From positions 1 to 46,698 of the forward strand of contig NZ_JAUVWH010000007.1 in assembly GCF_030604225.1 (NCBI RefSeq): DNA of 46,698 bases, written 5' to 3'. The position numbers were made by a program, and so were the translations under genes. Source of the DNA: Geoalkalibacter sp. (GTDB taxonomy: Bacteria > Desulfobacterota > Desulfuromonadia > Desulfuromonadales > Geoalkalibacteraceae). Below are positions 1 through 10,269 of this stretch, piece after piece. The notes under the pieces are model-generated. The model did not search any database. It saw only the letters and a program-made list of their open reading frames with translations, and was not told where the DNA came from. Numbering within the stretch: the stretch's first letter is position 1; every line of letters begins with the position of its first letter.

Positions 1-132
1 CGGGTGCGCATCCGCACGCCGAGCTTCGCCCATATGCAGATGCTGCCGCTGATGAGCCGCGGCTGGTTGGTGGCGGACCTCATCACCATTCTCGGCTCGA
101 TTGATTTCGTGCTGGCGGATCTGGATCGGTAA
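1..132 (+). CDS. nuoD: NADH-quinone oxidoreductase subunit D, 3' end only
   Basis: This is the last 43 codons of a gene that begins before the window, read in frame 1 and ending in TAA. The C-terminal tail ([10 protein letters not shown], then a [20 protein letters not shown] stretch) matches the conserved end of NuoD, the 49-kDa-type subunit. In that family this subunit sits in the peripheral arm of complex I and helps form the quinone site. The next genes are nuoE to nuoN in order, which supports the call. A fused NuoCD cannot be excluded because the N-terminus is missing. Confidence 0.9.
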   Translation, partial: RVRIRTPSFAHMQMLPLMSRGWLVADLITILGSIDFVLADLDR

Positions 133-148
133 GGAAAAACTCGTATTT

Positions 149-244
149 ACCGCAGAGAGCGCTGAGGTCGGGGAGAAACCTTAAATAATGTGTAAAAACA
201 ACGCTTCATCAGGGTTCCTCTGCGTACTCCGCGTTCTCTGCGGT
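149..244. repeat. Imperfect palindromic repeat element between nuoD and nuoE
   Basis: Bases 149-162 (ACCGCAGAGAGCGC) and 231-244 (GCGTTCTCTGCGGT) are inverted repeats matching at 13 of 14 positions, separated by AT-richer sequence. The right side carries the CTCTGCG...CTCTGCGGTG pattern that I recognise as a dispersed repeat in many proteobacterial genomes. It fills almost the whole 135-base gap between nuoD and nuoE, while most neighbouring nuo junctions overlap. It ends just before the nuoE ribosome binding site (GAGG at 255-258). Copy number elsewhere in the genome cannot be seen here. Confidence 0.65.
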
Positions 245-267
245 GAAATTGATTGAGGATTTGCTTC

Positions 268-756
268 ATGTCACAGATTTTGCCGCAAGAACAGATCGAC
301 GCCTGGAAGGAGCGGGTGACCGGGCATGCGCATCCCATGGAGCTGGTGGTCGATGTGCTGCGCGCCATCCAGGCCCACCATGGCTGGGTGCCCGACGCGG
401 GTGTGGAGCTGGCGGCGGAGATTCTCGGCACCACGCCCCTCAGGGTCGAGGAAATCGCCACCTTCTACGACAAGATCTACCGCCGGCCGGTGGGGCGGCG
501 GGTGATTCACGTGTGCGATTCCATCTGCTGCTGGAGTCGCGGTGCCGAGGAGGTGGTGGGTTTCTTGCGCGAGCGACTGGGCATCGGCTTTGGCGAGACC
601 AGCGCCGATGGGTGCTTCACCCTGCTGCCCAGCTGCTGCCTGGGGGCCTGCGGCGAGGCGCCGGCCATGATGATCGGCCTGACCACCCATGGCAACCTGA
701 CGCCGGCGCGGATTCTGGCGATCCTTGCGGCGGAAAGCGGCGAGGCGGCGCCATGA
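268..756 (+). CDS. nuoE: NADH-quinone oxidoreductase subunit E (24 kDa, 2Fe-2S)
   Basis: This encodes 162 residues of the thioredoxin-like [2Fe-2S] subunit of the NADH dehydrogenase module of complex I. The cluster ligands are visible as C83-x4-C88 and C124-x3-C128 (CLGAC, followed by GEAP), the usual NuoE pattern. The N-terminal half (HHGWVP, ATFYDKI) also matches the family. I chose the ATG at 268 because GAGG lies about 9 bases upstream. An in-frame TTG at 253 has no comparable site. The stop overlaps the nuoF start (ATGA), so translation is probably coupled. The product is expected to be cytoplasmic and to pair with NuoF. Confidence 0.95.
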   Translation: MSQILPQEQIDAWKERVTGHAHPMELVVDVLRAIQAHHGWVPDAGVELAAEILGTTPLRVEEIATFYDKIYRRPVGRRVIHVCDSICCWSRGAEEVVGFLRERLGIGFGETSADGCFTLLPSCCLGACGEAPAMMIGLTTHGNLTPARILAILAAESGEAAP

Positions 757-2027
757 GCGGCTATCCCCGGGTACTGTTCAAGAACCGCCGTCCCGGCGAG
801 ACGCTTTTTCTCGACGACTATCTGGCGGCGGGAGGCTACGCCGGGCTCCGGAAGGCTCTCAAAACCATGACGCCGGCCGAGGTGACGGCGACGGTCAAGG
901 CGGCGGGGCTGCGCGGGCGCGGCGGGGCGGGCTTCGTCACCGGCCTCAAGTGGTCGTTTTTCCCGGCGGATCAACCGGGCGAGAAATACCTGGTGTGCAA
1001 CGGCGACGAAATGGAGCCGGGCACCTACAAGGATCGCCAGTTGCTGCTGGCCGATCCTCACCAGCTGATCGAGGGCATGCTTATCGCCGCCTACGCCTTG
1101 CAGGCGCCGGTGGGCTACATCTTTCTGCGTTATGCCTACGAGGACTGCGCGCGCAATGTCGAGCGCGCCCTCGGCGAGGCGCGCCGCGCCGGCTTTCTCG
1201 GCACCAACATTCTGGGGTCGGGTTTTTCCTGCGAGCTGCACCTGCACCGCAGCGCCGGCCGCTACATCCTCGGCGAGGAGACGGCGCTGCTCAACGGCCT
1301 GGAGGGCCGCCGCCCCAATCCGCGCAGCAAGCCGCCCTTTCCCGCGCAGAAGGGGCTGTTCGGCAAGCCGACCACGGTCAACAACGTCGAGACCCTGGCC
1401 AACGTGCCGCACATCATCGTGCACGGCGCCGACTGGTACCAGGGCTTGGCATTGACCGAAAAGGGCGCGGGCACCAAGCTCTTCGGGCTCTCCGGGCATC
1501 TCAACCACACGCCCTGCGTCGAGCTGCCCCTGGGGGTTCCCCTTGGCGAGATTATCAGCGACCACGGCGGCGGCGTCTGGCAGGGCCGAAATTTCAAGGC
1601 TTGCCTGCCGGGGGGCGCCTCGACGCCCTTTCTGACCCGCGCGCACTGGGATCTGCCCATGGATTTCGACACCCTGGCCGCCGCCCACAGCCGCCTGGGC
1701 ACCGCCTGCGTCACGGTGTTCGACGAGGGTACCTGCATGGTCGCGGCGACCCTCAACCTCAACCGCTTTTTCCAGCGGGAAAGTTGCGGCTGGTGCACGC
1801 CCTGCCGCGACGGGCTGGCCATGGTCAGCTGGCTGCTGGAAAAGATCGAGAGCGGGCGCGGGACGCCGGATGACATCCCCATGTTGCAGGATCAGCTGCG
1901 CAATATCAGCGGCCGCTCCTTCTGCGCCCTCGCCGAAGGGGCCATGGGCCCGGTGGAGGCGCTGCTGCGCCTGTTCATGGACGAAGTGGAAGATCACGTG
2001 AAGAAGGGCCGCTGCCCGTTCAATTGA
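753..2027 (+). CDS. nuoF: NADH-quinone oxidoreductase subunit F (NADH- and FMN-binding)
   Basis: This 424-residue protein is the NADH-oxidising flavoprotein of complex I. The glycine-rich FMN/NADH motif GRGGAGF is at residues 55-61, followed by TGLKW. The N3 [4Fe-4S] ligands are C345, C348 and C351 (ESCGWCTPCRDG) plus C391 (SFCAL). Length is normal for NuoF. The start is the ATG overlapping the nuoE stop by four bases. The frame is open further upstream, but that part only reads nuoE out of frame and is not counted. A palindromic repeat separates it from nuoG. Confidence 0.96.
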   Translation: MSGYPRVLFKNRRPGETLFLDDYLAAGGYAGLRKALKTMTPAEVTATVKAAGLRGRGGAGFVTGLKWSFFPADQPGEKYLVCNGDEMEPGTYKDRQLLLADPHQLIEGMLIAAYALQAPVGYIFLRYAYEDCARNVERALGEARRAGFLGTNILGSGFSCELHLHRSAGRYILGEETALLNGLEGRRPNPRSKPPFPAQKGLFGKPTTVNNVETLANVPHIIVHGADWYQGLALTEKGAGTKLFGLSGHLNHTPCVELPLGVPLGEIISDHGGGVWQGRNFKACLPGGASTPFLTRAHWDLPMDFDTLAAAHSRLGTACVTVFDEGTCMVAATLNLNRFFQRESCGWCTPCRDGLAMVSWLLEKIESGRGTPDDIPMLQDQLRNISGRSFCALAEGAMGPVEALLRLFMDEVEDHVKKGRCPFN

Positions 2028-2029
2028 TC

Positions 2030-2075
2030 GTAGGGCGCACCGACGTGCGCCCGGGCGGACGCAGTCCGCACCTAC
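2030..2075. repeat. GTAGG...CCTAC two-hairpin palindromic element between nuoF and nuoG
   Basis: The element starts with GTAGG, ends with CCTAC and contains two hairpins: GGGCGCAC-CGAC-GTGCGCCC (2033-2052), and a second with GCGGAC/GTCCGC arms. It has the same design as the element at 6021-6071, although the stem sequences differ. It occupies nearly the whole nuoF/nuoG gap, and an in-frame ATG immediately follows it. Short GTAGGGGCG-type palindromes of this sort are known as dispersed repeats in bacteria. The mobility mechanism is not visible here. Confidence 0.65.
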
Positions 2076-2087
2076 ATGGAAACTCTC

Positions 2088-4493
2088 ATGCCCAAGCTGA
2101 CCATCGACAACCAGAGCGTCGAGGTGCCCGACGGCACCAACGTCCTCGAAGCGGCCAAGCGGCTGGGGATCGTCATTCCCCATTTCTGCTACCACGAGGC
2201 CCTGGGGGCGGTGGGGGCCTGCCGGCTGTGCGCCATGAAGTTCGAGGACGGCCCGGTCAAGGGCATCCAGATGGCGTGCATGGTGACGGCTCAGGAGGGC
2301 ATGGTGGTGTCCACCCTGGATGCGGCGACGGTGGAATTTCGCGCCCACGTCATCGAGTGGCTGATGATGAATCATCCCCACGACTGTCCGGTGTGCGACG
2401 AGGGCGGTGAATGCCAGCTGCAGGACATGACCGTGGCCGGCGGGCACACCCTGCGCCGCTATCGCGGGCTCAAGCGCACTTACCCCAATCAGCAGCTTGG
2501 CCCCTTCATCGAGCACGAGATGAACCGCTGCATCCAGTGCTACCGCTGCGCGCGCACCTATCAGGATTACTGCGGCGGCGAGGATTTCGGCGTGCTCGGC
2601 ACCAACCAGCGCGTTTACTTCGGGCGCTTCCGCGATGGGCGGCTGGAGAGTCCCTTCTCCGGCAACCTGGTGGATGTGTGCCCCACGGGCGTGTTCACCG
2701 ACAAGGCCTTTCGCTTCAAGAGCCGCTACTGGGATCTGGAGGAGGCGCCGTCTGTCTGCCCGCACTGCGGCCTGGGCTGCGCGACCATTCCCGGCGGGCG
2801 TTACCGGGAGTTGCAGCGCGTGCGCGCCGGCAGCAACCGCCAGACCAACGGCTTTTTCATCTGCGATCGCGGGCGCTTCGGCTACGGCCACGCCGCTCAC
2901 GCCGCACGGCCCCGGGTGCCCCTGGTGGACGGTCAAGAGGTCGACTGGACGCAGGCCCTCGCGGCGGCGCGCGCGCGCCTGGATAAAATCATTGCCGCCC
3001 ATGGGCCGCGCTCCGTGGCGCTCCTGGGATCGTCGCGCGCCGGCCTGGAGGCCAACGCGCAACTTCGCTCCCTGGCGCGGTTGCTGGGGACGGACCGGGT
3101 GGTTTTCGCGGCCCACGCGCCGCGCGACTGGACCGCGCGCACCCTGGCGGCGGGGCTGGGCGCGCAGGCGAGCAGTCTCGACGACGTGCGCCGCAGTGAT
3201 TGCCTGCTGCTGATCGGCGCCGACCCCCTGGCGGAAGCGCCTCTGCTGGCCCTGGCGGTGCGTCAGGCGGTGCGTGGCGGCGCCCGGGCGGCAATCATCG
3301 ATCCGCGCCCGGTGGCCTTGCCCTGCGCGACTGCCCATCTGCCCTTGGCGCCCTGGCGATTGGGCCAAGCCCTTGCCGCTTTGGGCGACAACGACTGGTC
3401 GCGCTTCGAAGGCCAGGAAGCGGTGTTTCTCGAAGGCGTGCACGAAGCCCTGGCCGGGGCGCGGCACCCGATAGTCATCGGCGGCGCCGATCTGTTGGGT
3501 CCGGCCGGCATGCGGCAATTGCTGGAGCTGGCGCGGCGGCTGAGCCGGGAGGACCGTCCCTGCGGGGCGATGGGGGTGCTCAGCGGCCCCAACAGTTATG
3601 GTGCGGCGCTTTTGGCGGGGGACGGCCCTGATTTCGAGGAGTTGAGCAATGCCATGATCACCGGCGAGGTTCGCGCGCTGATCTGCCTGGAAAGCGATCC
3701 CCTGACCCAGGCCGCCGATCCCGCCCATGCCGGATTGGCCCTGGCGCGGCTCGATCTGCTGGTGGCCCTCGACAGTCTGCCGACCAAGACCCTGGGCCAT
3801 GCCCAGATCATCCTGCCGACCACCGTGACGGCGGAGGGAGCGGGTTGTTTCGTGAACAACGAAGGGCGCATGCAGACCTTCATGAGGGTCCTGGCGCCGG
3901 GCCTGCCCCTGCGCGAAACGGGCGGTGGCGGCCATCCGCCGCGCCTCTTCATGGCGGATACGCCGGGCGCCGCTCCTCGTCCCGCCTGGGAGATCCTGGC
4001 CGGGCTGCAGGGCCGCGCGGCGTCCCTGGCCGAGCTGCGCGACGCCTTGGCGCGAGAGGACGTGCGCTTTGCCGGACTGACGGCGCTGGCGGCCGAAAGC
4101 GAAGGGCAGCGGGTTGCCGACGCCGGCCTGGCCCTGCCCGCCACGCGTGTCGAGGACTATGTGCCGCGGGACGGAGAACTGGCCCTGCTGGTGTGCGAGG
4201 CACTGTTCGGCTCGGAAGAGACCGCCTTCTATTCCGCGCCCCTGGATCCGGTGCGACCTGAGCCGCGCTTGATCCTGCATGAACGCGACGCCGGGCGGCT
4301 TGGCGTGACTCCCGGAGAGCAGGTGCGCCTGCACAGCGCGGTGGAAGAGGTGGTGTTGCCGGTGGAGATCCGCGCCGACAGCGCGCCGGGGGTGGCGATC
4401 CTGCCCCGGGTGCGGGGTTCTTTGGTGGAGGCCTTCGTGCCGGGGGTGGGGCCGCAGCCCTGCCGCATCAACCGGGAGGTGGACCATGCCTGA
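2088..4493 (+). CDS. nuoG: NADH-quinone oxidoreductase subunit G (Fe-S / molybdopterin-fold)
   Basis: This protein of 801 residues is the large Fe-S subunit of the complex I peripheral arm. An N-terminal [2Fe-2S] ferredoxin domain has C34, C45, C48 and C63. A His-Cys segment follows (HPHDCPVCDEGGEC), then a 4Fe-4S region (CIQCYRC...C). The CPHCGLGC motif with a downstream CDRGRFG cysteine indicates the extra N7-type cluster found in some bacterial NuoG proteins. The rest resembles a molybdopterin oxidoreductase fold without a clear catalytic role. The ATG at 2088 has GGAA about seven bases upstream and gives the usual MPKLTID start. An in-frame ATG at 2076 directly abuts the repeat and is less likely. 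Confidence 0.94.
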   Translation: MPKLTIDNQSVEVPDGTNVLEAAKRLGIVIPHFCYHEALGAVGACRLCAMKFEDGPVKGIQMACMVTAQEGMVVSTLDAATVEFRAHVIEWLMMNHPHDCPVCDEGGECQLQDMTVAGGHTLRRYRGLKRTYPNQQLGPFIEHEMNRCIQCYRCARTYQDYCGGEDFGVLGTNQRVYFGRFRDGRLESPFSGNLVDVCPTGVFTDKAFRFKSRYWDLEEAPSVCPHCGLGCATIPGGRYRELQRVRAGSNRQTNGFFICDRGRFGYGHAAHAARPRVPLVDGQEVDWTQALAAARARLDKIIAAHGPRSVALLGSSRAGLEANAQLRSLARLLGTDRVVFAAHAPRDWTARTLAAGLGAQASSLDDVRRSDCLLLIGADPLAEAPLLALAVRQAVRGGARAAIIDPRPVALPCATAHLPLAPWRLGQALAALGDNDWSRFEGQEAVFLEGVHEALAGARHPIVIGGADLLGPAGMRQLLELARRLSREDRPCGAMGVLSGPNSYGAALLAGDGPDFEELSNAMITGEVRALICLESDPLTQAADPAHAGLALARLDLLVALDSLPTKTLGHAQIILPTTVTAEGAGCFVNNEGRMQTFMRVLAPGLPLRETGGGGHPPRLFMADTPGAAPRPAWEILAGLQGRAASLAELRDALAREDVRFAGLTALAAESEGQRVADAGLALPATRVEDYVPRDGELALLVCEALFGSEETAFYSAPLDPVRPEPRLILHERDAGRLGVTPGEQVRLHSAVEEVVLPVEIRADSAPGVAILPRVRGSLVEAFVPGVGPQPCRINREVDHA

Positions 4494-5481
4494 GTGGCTC
4501 ATCACCCTGACGCTGATCCTGGTCAAGCTCGGTCTGGTGTTCTTCGTGCTGCTCACCGGCGCGGCCTACCTGGTGCTCGCCGAGCGCAAGCTGCTCGGGC
4601 GCATGCAGCTGCGCTACGGCCCGAACCGCGTGGGGCCCTTCGGCCTGCTGCAACCCCTGGCCGATGCCGTCAAGCTCCTCACCAAGGAGGATTTCATCCC
4701 CGCCCAGGCGGACAAGTTCGTGTTTTTCGTCGCGCCGGGGCTGGCGGCGGTGACCGCCCTGCTCGCCTTCGCCGTGGTGCCTTTTTCCCCGCCCATCACC
4801 CTGTTCGGACGCGAGGTGCCCATGGTGGTGTGCGACCTCAACATCGGCGTTCTCTACTTTCTCGGACTCTCATCCCTGGCGGTGTATGGGGTGGCCCTGG
4901 GCGGCTGGGCGTCCAATTCCAAGTACGCCCTGCTCGGCGGCATCCGCGGGCTGTCCCAGCTCATCAGCTACGAGCTGGCCATGGGCCTGTCCCTGGTGCC
5001 GGTGGTGCTCATGGCGCGCTCCTTTTCCCTGACCGACATCGTGCTGGCGCAGCAGAGCGTGCCCTTCGCCCTGCTCAACCCCCTGGCTTTCCTGATCTTC
5101 CTGGTGAGCGTGGCGGCCGAATCCAAGCGCATTCCTTTTGATCTGCCCGAGGCGGAAAACGAGCTGGTGGCGGGTTTTCACACGGAATATTCGGGCATGC
5201 GCTTCGGTCTGTTCTTTGTCGGCGAGTACATCAACATGATGATCCTCGGCGCCATGATCACGGTGTTTTTCCTCGGCGGCTGGCTGGGGCCCTGGCTGCC
5301 GCCCATCGTCTGGTTTCTGCTCAAGGTGCTGGCCGTGGCGTTTTTCTTCATCTGGGTGCGCGGCACCCTGCCGCGTCTGCGCTACGATCAGCTCATGCAT
5401 TTCGGCTGGAAGGTGCTGATTCCCCTCTCCTTGCTCAACGTGGTGGTGACGGGAGCGGTGCTGCTGTGGCGGCAAGGATGA
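4486..5481 (+). CDS. nuoH: NADH-quinone oxidoreductase subunit H
   Basis: This 331-residue polytopic membrane protein links the peripheral and membrane arms of complex I and forms part of the quinone chamber. The family signature is clear near residue 30 ([10 protein letters not shown], then [10 protein letters not shown] and [10 protein letters not shown]). A second conserved loop, [15 protein letters not shown], lies in the middle. The start overlaps nuoG by eight bases (ATGCCTGA), and the nuoI start lies four bases beyond the stop. Both indicate one transcript. Confidence 0.96.
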   Translation: MPEWLITLTLILVKLGLVFFVLLTGAAYLVLAERKLLGRMQLRYGPNRVGPFGLLQPLADAVKLLTKEDFIPAQADKFVFFVAPGLAAVTALLAFAVVPFSPPITLFGREVPMVVCDLNIGVLYFLGLSSLAVYGVALGGWASNSKYALLGGIRGLSQLISYELAMGLSLVPVVLMARSFSLTDIVLAQQSVPFALLNPLAFLIFLVSVAAESKRIPFDLPEAENELVAGFHTEYSGMRFGLFFVGEYINMMILGAMITVFFLGGWLGPWLPPIVWFLLKVLAVAFFFIWVRGTLPRLRYDQLMHFGWKVLIPLSLLNVVVTGAVLLWRQG

Positions 5482-5485
5482 ACGG

Positions 5486-6016
5486 ATGAACTTATGGCGT
5501 GACATCAAGGGCACCGTGCAGCCCTTCTGGGTGACCCTGCGCAACATGCTGCGGCGCCCGGTGACGGTGCGCTATCCGGAGCAAAAGCGCACCCCGCCGC
5601 CGCGCTACCGGGCGCGCATCGTGCTGACCCGCGATCCCGACGGAGGCGAGCGCTGCGTGGCCTGCTACCTGTGCAGCGCCGCCTGCCCGGTGGACTGCAT
5701 CTCCATGCAGGCGGCGGAAGCTCCCGACGGCCGCCGCCACGCCGCCTGGTTCCGCATCAACTTCGCGCGCTGCATCTACTGCGGCCTGTGCGCCGAGGCC
5801 TGTCCGACCCTGGCCATCCAGATGACGCCCGATTTCGCCTTCTGCAAGGACGAGCCCCTGCGCCTGGTCTACGAGAAGGAGGATCTGCTCATCAACGACG
5901 GCGGCAAGGATCGGGAGTACAATTTCTACCGCCACGCCGGCATCGGGGTGGTCAACCCGCGTGGCGGCAACGACGACGAGTACGGACCGGTGGATGTGAA
6001 ATCAAATCTGCCGTGA
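5486..6016 (+). CDS. nuoI: NADH-quinone oxidoreductase subunit I (two 4Fe-4S clusters)
   Basis: This 176-residue ferredoxin-type subunit carries the N6a and N6b clusters that pass electrons to the quinone site. Two motifs are visible: C57-x2-C60-x2-C63-x3-C67-P and C96-x2-C99-x2-C102-x3-C106-P. The N-terminal amphipathic stretch ([19 protein letters not shown]) fits membrane-surface docking. Length is normal. The ATG follows the nuoH stop by four bases. A palindromic repeat element at 6021-6071 follows the stop and separates it from nuoJ. Confidence 0.96.
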   Translation: MNLWRDIKGTVQPFWVTLRNMLRRPVTVRYPEQKRTPPPRYRARIVLTRDPDGGERCVACYLCSAACPVDCISMQAAEAPDGRRHAAWFRINFARCIYCGLCAEACPTLAIQMTPDFAFCKDEPLRLVYEKEDLLINDGGKDREYNFYRHAGIGVVNPRGGNDDEYGPVDVKSNLP

Positions 6017-6020
6017 TGTT

Positions 6021-6071
6021 GTAGGGGCGAGGCGGTGCCTCGCCCAGGGCGACCCAGCGGGTCGCCCCTAC
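6021..6071. repeat. GTAGGGGCG...CGCCCCTAC two-hairpin element between nuoI and nuoJ
   Basis: This element has the same architecture as the one at 2030-2075: GTAGG at the left end, CCTAC at the right end, and two internal hairpins (GGCGAGGC-GGT-GCCTCGCC, and GGGCGACCC-AGC-GGGTCGCCC). It fills most of the nuoI/nuoJ gap. The nuoJ ATG lies 12 bases after it, with GGGGAA just outside the element serving as a possible ribosome binding site. Neighbouring junctions in the operon have no such spacer. Confidence 0.7.
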
Positions 6072-6082
6072 GGGGAAATTTT

Positions 6083-6604
6083 ATGGCCTCTGCAATTTTC
6101 TACATTCTCGGCTTCACCGCCCTGGCGGCCACCGCCCTGTGCATCACCCGGCGCAATCCGGTGCACGCCGTGGTCTATTTGGTGAATGCCCTGTTCGCCC
6201 TGGCCCTTATGTTCTACCAGCTCGGCGCGCCGCTGGTGGCGGCCTGGGAGGTGATCATCTACGCCGGGGCGGTCATGGTGCTGTTTCTCTTCATCATCAT
6301 GATGCTCGAACTGGCGCCCGCCAGCGCCGAGATGCAGGGGCCGGGCTGGCGGCGCTGGGGACCGGTGCTGCTGCTGTCCCTGGTGATCCTCGGCTGCACC
6401 CTGGCGCTGCTCGGCATCCAGGCCGACCAGGACGGGGTGCCCGCCTTCTGGGTGTCGCCGCGCGCGTTCGGCGCCGCGCTCTTCGACCAGTACGCCCTGG
6501 CGGTTCAGGTGGTCTCGTTTCAGCTGCTCTACGCGGCGGTGGGTGCTTTCTACGTCGGCAAGGGCAGCCTGCGCCGCCGCACGCAAGGGGAGGAGACGCC
6601 ATGA
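6083..6604 (+). CDS. nuoJ: NADH-quinone oxidoreductase subunit J
   Basis: This 173-residue membrane subunit of the complex I proton-pumping arm has about five predicted hydrophobic helices. Conserved features include NPVHAVVYLV near residue 25 and the WEVIIYAGAVMVLFLFIIMM segment, which is the family's pi-bulge helix region. The ATG at 6083 has GGGGAA upstream. The open frame runs further back through the repeat element, but those codons are not credible coding sequence. The stop overlaps the nuoK start by four bases (ATGA). Confidence 0.95.
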   Translation: MASAIFYILGFTALAATALCITRRNPVHAVVYLVNALFALALMFYQLGAPLVAAWEVIIYAGAVMVLFLFIIMMLELAPASAEMQGPGWRRWGPVLLLSLVILGCTLALLGIQADQDGVPAFWVSPRAFGAALFDQYALAVQVVSFQLLYAAVGAFYVGKGSLRRRTQGEETP

Positions 6605-6905
6605 TCGTGCCCATGTCGCACATCCTCGCCTTCTCCGCCGCCCTGTTCGTCATGGGCTTGGCCTGCGTGTTGGCGCAGCGCAACCTGATCATGATTCTCA
6701 TCGGCGTGGAGATCATGCTCAACGCCGTCGGCCTGACCCTGGTGGGCGCCTCGGCCCTGTGGCAGAAGGTCGACGGGCAGATTTTCGTAATTTTTCTCAT
6801 GGCGATGACCTCGGCGGAGGTCAGTATTTCCCTGGCCATGGTGGTGTATCTGCGGCGGCGCAAGGGCACCCTCGAAGCCGACGCCTTTGACGGGATGAAG
6901 GGTTG

Positions 6906-6906
<1 letters not shown>
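6601..6906 (+). CDS. nuoK: NADH-quinone oxidoreductase subunit K
   Basis: This 101-residue, three-helix membrane subunit is homologous to MrpC of Na+/H+ antiporters. The two buried glutamates known to matter for proton transfer are present: E37 (GVEIMLNAVGL) and E73 (SAEVSISLAM). The start overlaps nuoJ (ATGA), and the final A of the stop is the first base of the nuoL ATG. Length is as expected for NuoK. Confidence 0.95.
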
Positions 6907-8768
<1,862 letters not shown>

Positions 8769-8775
8769 CGGAATC

Positions 8776-10269
8776 ATGACGGAATTTACCCACATCCCCT
8801 GGTTGAGCATTCTTATCTTCCTGCCCCTGGCCGGCGCCCTGCTGTGCCTGGTCCTGTGGCGGCGGGAAGAGTTGTGCCGCTGGCTGGCCCTGGCGGTGAG
8901 CTGGGGGGTGTTCGTGCTCACGGCGGGGTTATTCGCCGCCTTTCGCGCGGGCGGTTCAGGCTGGCTGCTTTACGAGGATCATGCCTGGATCGAGCGCCTT
9001 GGGGTGCGCTACATTCTGGGACTGGACGGGATGTCCCTGCTGCTCGTGCTGCTCAGCGGATTTCTCATGCTGGTGGCGGTGCTGGTCTCCTGGCGGGTGC
9101 GGCGCCACACGGGGTTTTTCTTCGCCCTGCTGCTGCTTATGGAGGCCGGAATTCTCGGCGTGTTTCTCGCCCTGGATCTGGTGCTGTTCTATCTGTTCTG
9201 GGAACTGATGCTCATTCCCATGTTCTTTCTCATCGGCGTCTGGGGCCACGAGCGCCGGATTTACGCGGCCATCAAGTTTTTTCTCTTCACCCTGGCCGGC
9301 AGCCTGCTCATGCTGCTGGCCATCATCGGCCTGCACCTGCTGCACACCGCCGCGGGCGGCGCGCCCAGCTTCGCCCTGGACAACCTGCGCGGACTTGAGC
9401 TTTCGCCGTCCCTGGAAGCCTGGCTGTATGCGGCTTTTCTGCTGGCCTTCCTCGTCAAGGTGCCGCTGGTGCCGGTGCATACCTGGCTGCCCGACGCCCA
9501 CACCGAGGCCCCCACCGCCGGCTCGGTGATTCTCGCCGGACTGCTGCTCAAGACCGGCGTCTACGGCCTGCTGCGCTTCGGTTTCCCGTTGTTTCCCAAC
9601 GCCGCCGCCGCCAGCCTGCCCTGGCTGGCGCTGCTCGCGCTCATCGGCATTTTCCACGCCGCCTGGATCGCCTACCTCCAGCCCGACGCCAAGCGCCTGG
9701 TGGCCTATTCGTCGGTGGCGCACATGGGCTTCGTGGTGCTGGGCCTGGCGGCCTGGAACCAGACGGCGGTGGAGGGGAGCATTCTGCAGATGGTCAACCA
9801 CGGCCTGACCACCGGCGCGCTCTTCGCCCTGGTGGGGATGATCGACGAGCGCGCCCATACCCGGCGCATCGACGAGCTCGGCGGCCTCTGGGGCAAGGTG
9901 CCGCGCCTGTCCTTTTTCTTTCTGTTCTTTTCCCTGGCGTCCCTGGGCCTGCCCGGCCTCAACAACTTCGCCGGGGAAATCCTGATTCTCATCGGCGCTT
10001 TCCAGACCAATCCGGTGTGGGGGGCGACCGCGTTCGCCGGGGTGGTGTTCGCCGCCGCCTACATGCTGCGCCTGGTGCAGGGCGTGCTCTGGGGCGCGGC
10101 GCGGGGCGCGCTGTTCTGGCCGGACCTGGAGCCGCGCGAAGGGGCGGTGCTGGTGGTCCTGGCGTTGCTGGTCCTGTGGCTGGGCCTCTATCCCGCGCCC
10201 TTTCTCGCGCCCCTGCGCGAGCCGGTGGCGGACTTGCTCAACGTTTTGCCGCAGGGAGGGCTGCCGTGA
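8776..10269 (+). CDS. nuoM: NADH-quinone oxidoreductase subunit M (antiporter-like)
   Basis: This 497-residue polytopic antiporter-like subunit of complex I carries the conserved helix around FYLFWELMLIPMFFLIG, with its buried glutamate. The proton-channel stretch VPLVPVHTWLPDAHTEAP is also present, and KRLVAYSSVAHMGFV follows. I used the ATG at 8776 (MTEFTHIPWL). An earlier in-frame TTG lies within nuoL and has no better ribosome site. The stop overlaps the GTG start of nuoN by four bases. Confidence 0.95.
   Translation: MTEFTHIPWLSILIFLPLAGALLCLVLWRREELCRWLALAVSWGVFVLTAGLFAAFRAGGSGWLLYEDHAWIERLGVRYILGLDGMSLLLVLLSGFLMLVAVLVSWRVRRHTGFFFALLLLMEAGILGVFLALDLVLFYLFWELMLIPMFFLIGVWGHERRIYAAIKFFLFTLAGSLLMLLAIIGLHLLHTAAGGAPSFALDNLRGLELSPSLEAWLYAAFLLAFLVKVPLVPVHTWLPDAHTEAPTAGSVILAGLLLKTGVYGLLRFGFPLFPNAAAASLPWLALLALIGIFHAAWIAYLQPDAKRLVAYSSVAHMGFVVLGLAAWNQTAVEGSILQMVNHGLTTGALFALVGMIDERAHTRRIDELGGLWGKVPRLSFFFLFFSLASLGLPGLNNFAGEILILIGAFQTNPVWGATAFAGVVFAAAYMLRLVQGVLWGAARGALFWPDLEPREGAVLVVLALLVLWLGLYPAPFLAPLREPVADLLNVLPQGGLP

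Noticed and set aside
147-461. Minus-strand open frame over the nuoD/nuoE repeat
   Set aside because: It is built from the palindromic repeat and antisense nuoE, with no ribosome site or motif.
2076-2087. ATG at 2076 as the nuoG start
   Set aside because: It directly abuts the repeat with no ribosome site. The ATG at 2088 has GGAA at suitable distance and gives the family N-terminus.
507-4556. Very long minus-strand open frame opposite nuoE-nuoG
   Set aside because: It is antisense to three certain genes, has no recognisable domain and is rich in Arg, Gly, His and Gln, as expected of a GC-rich shadow frame.
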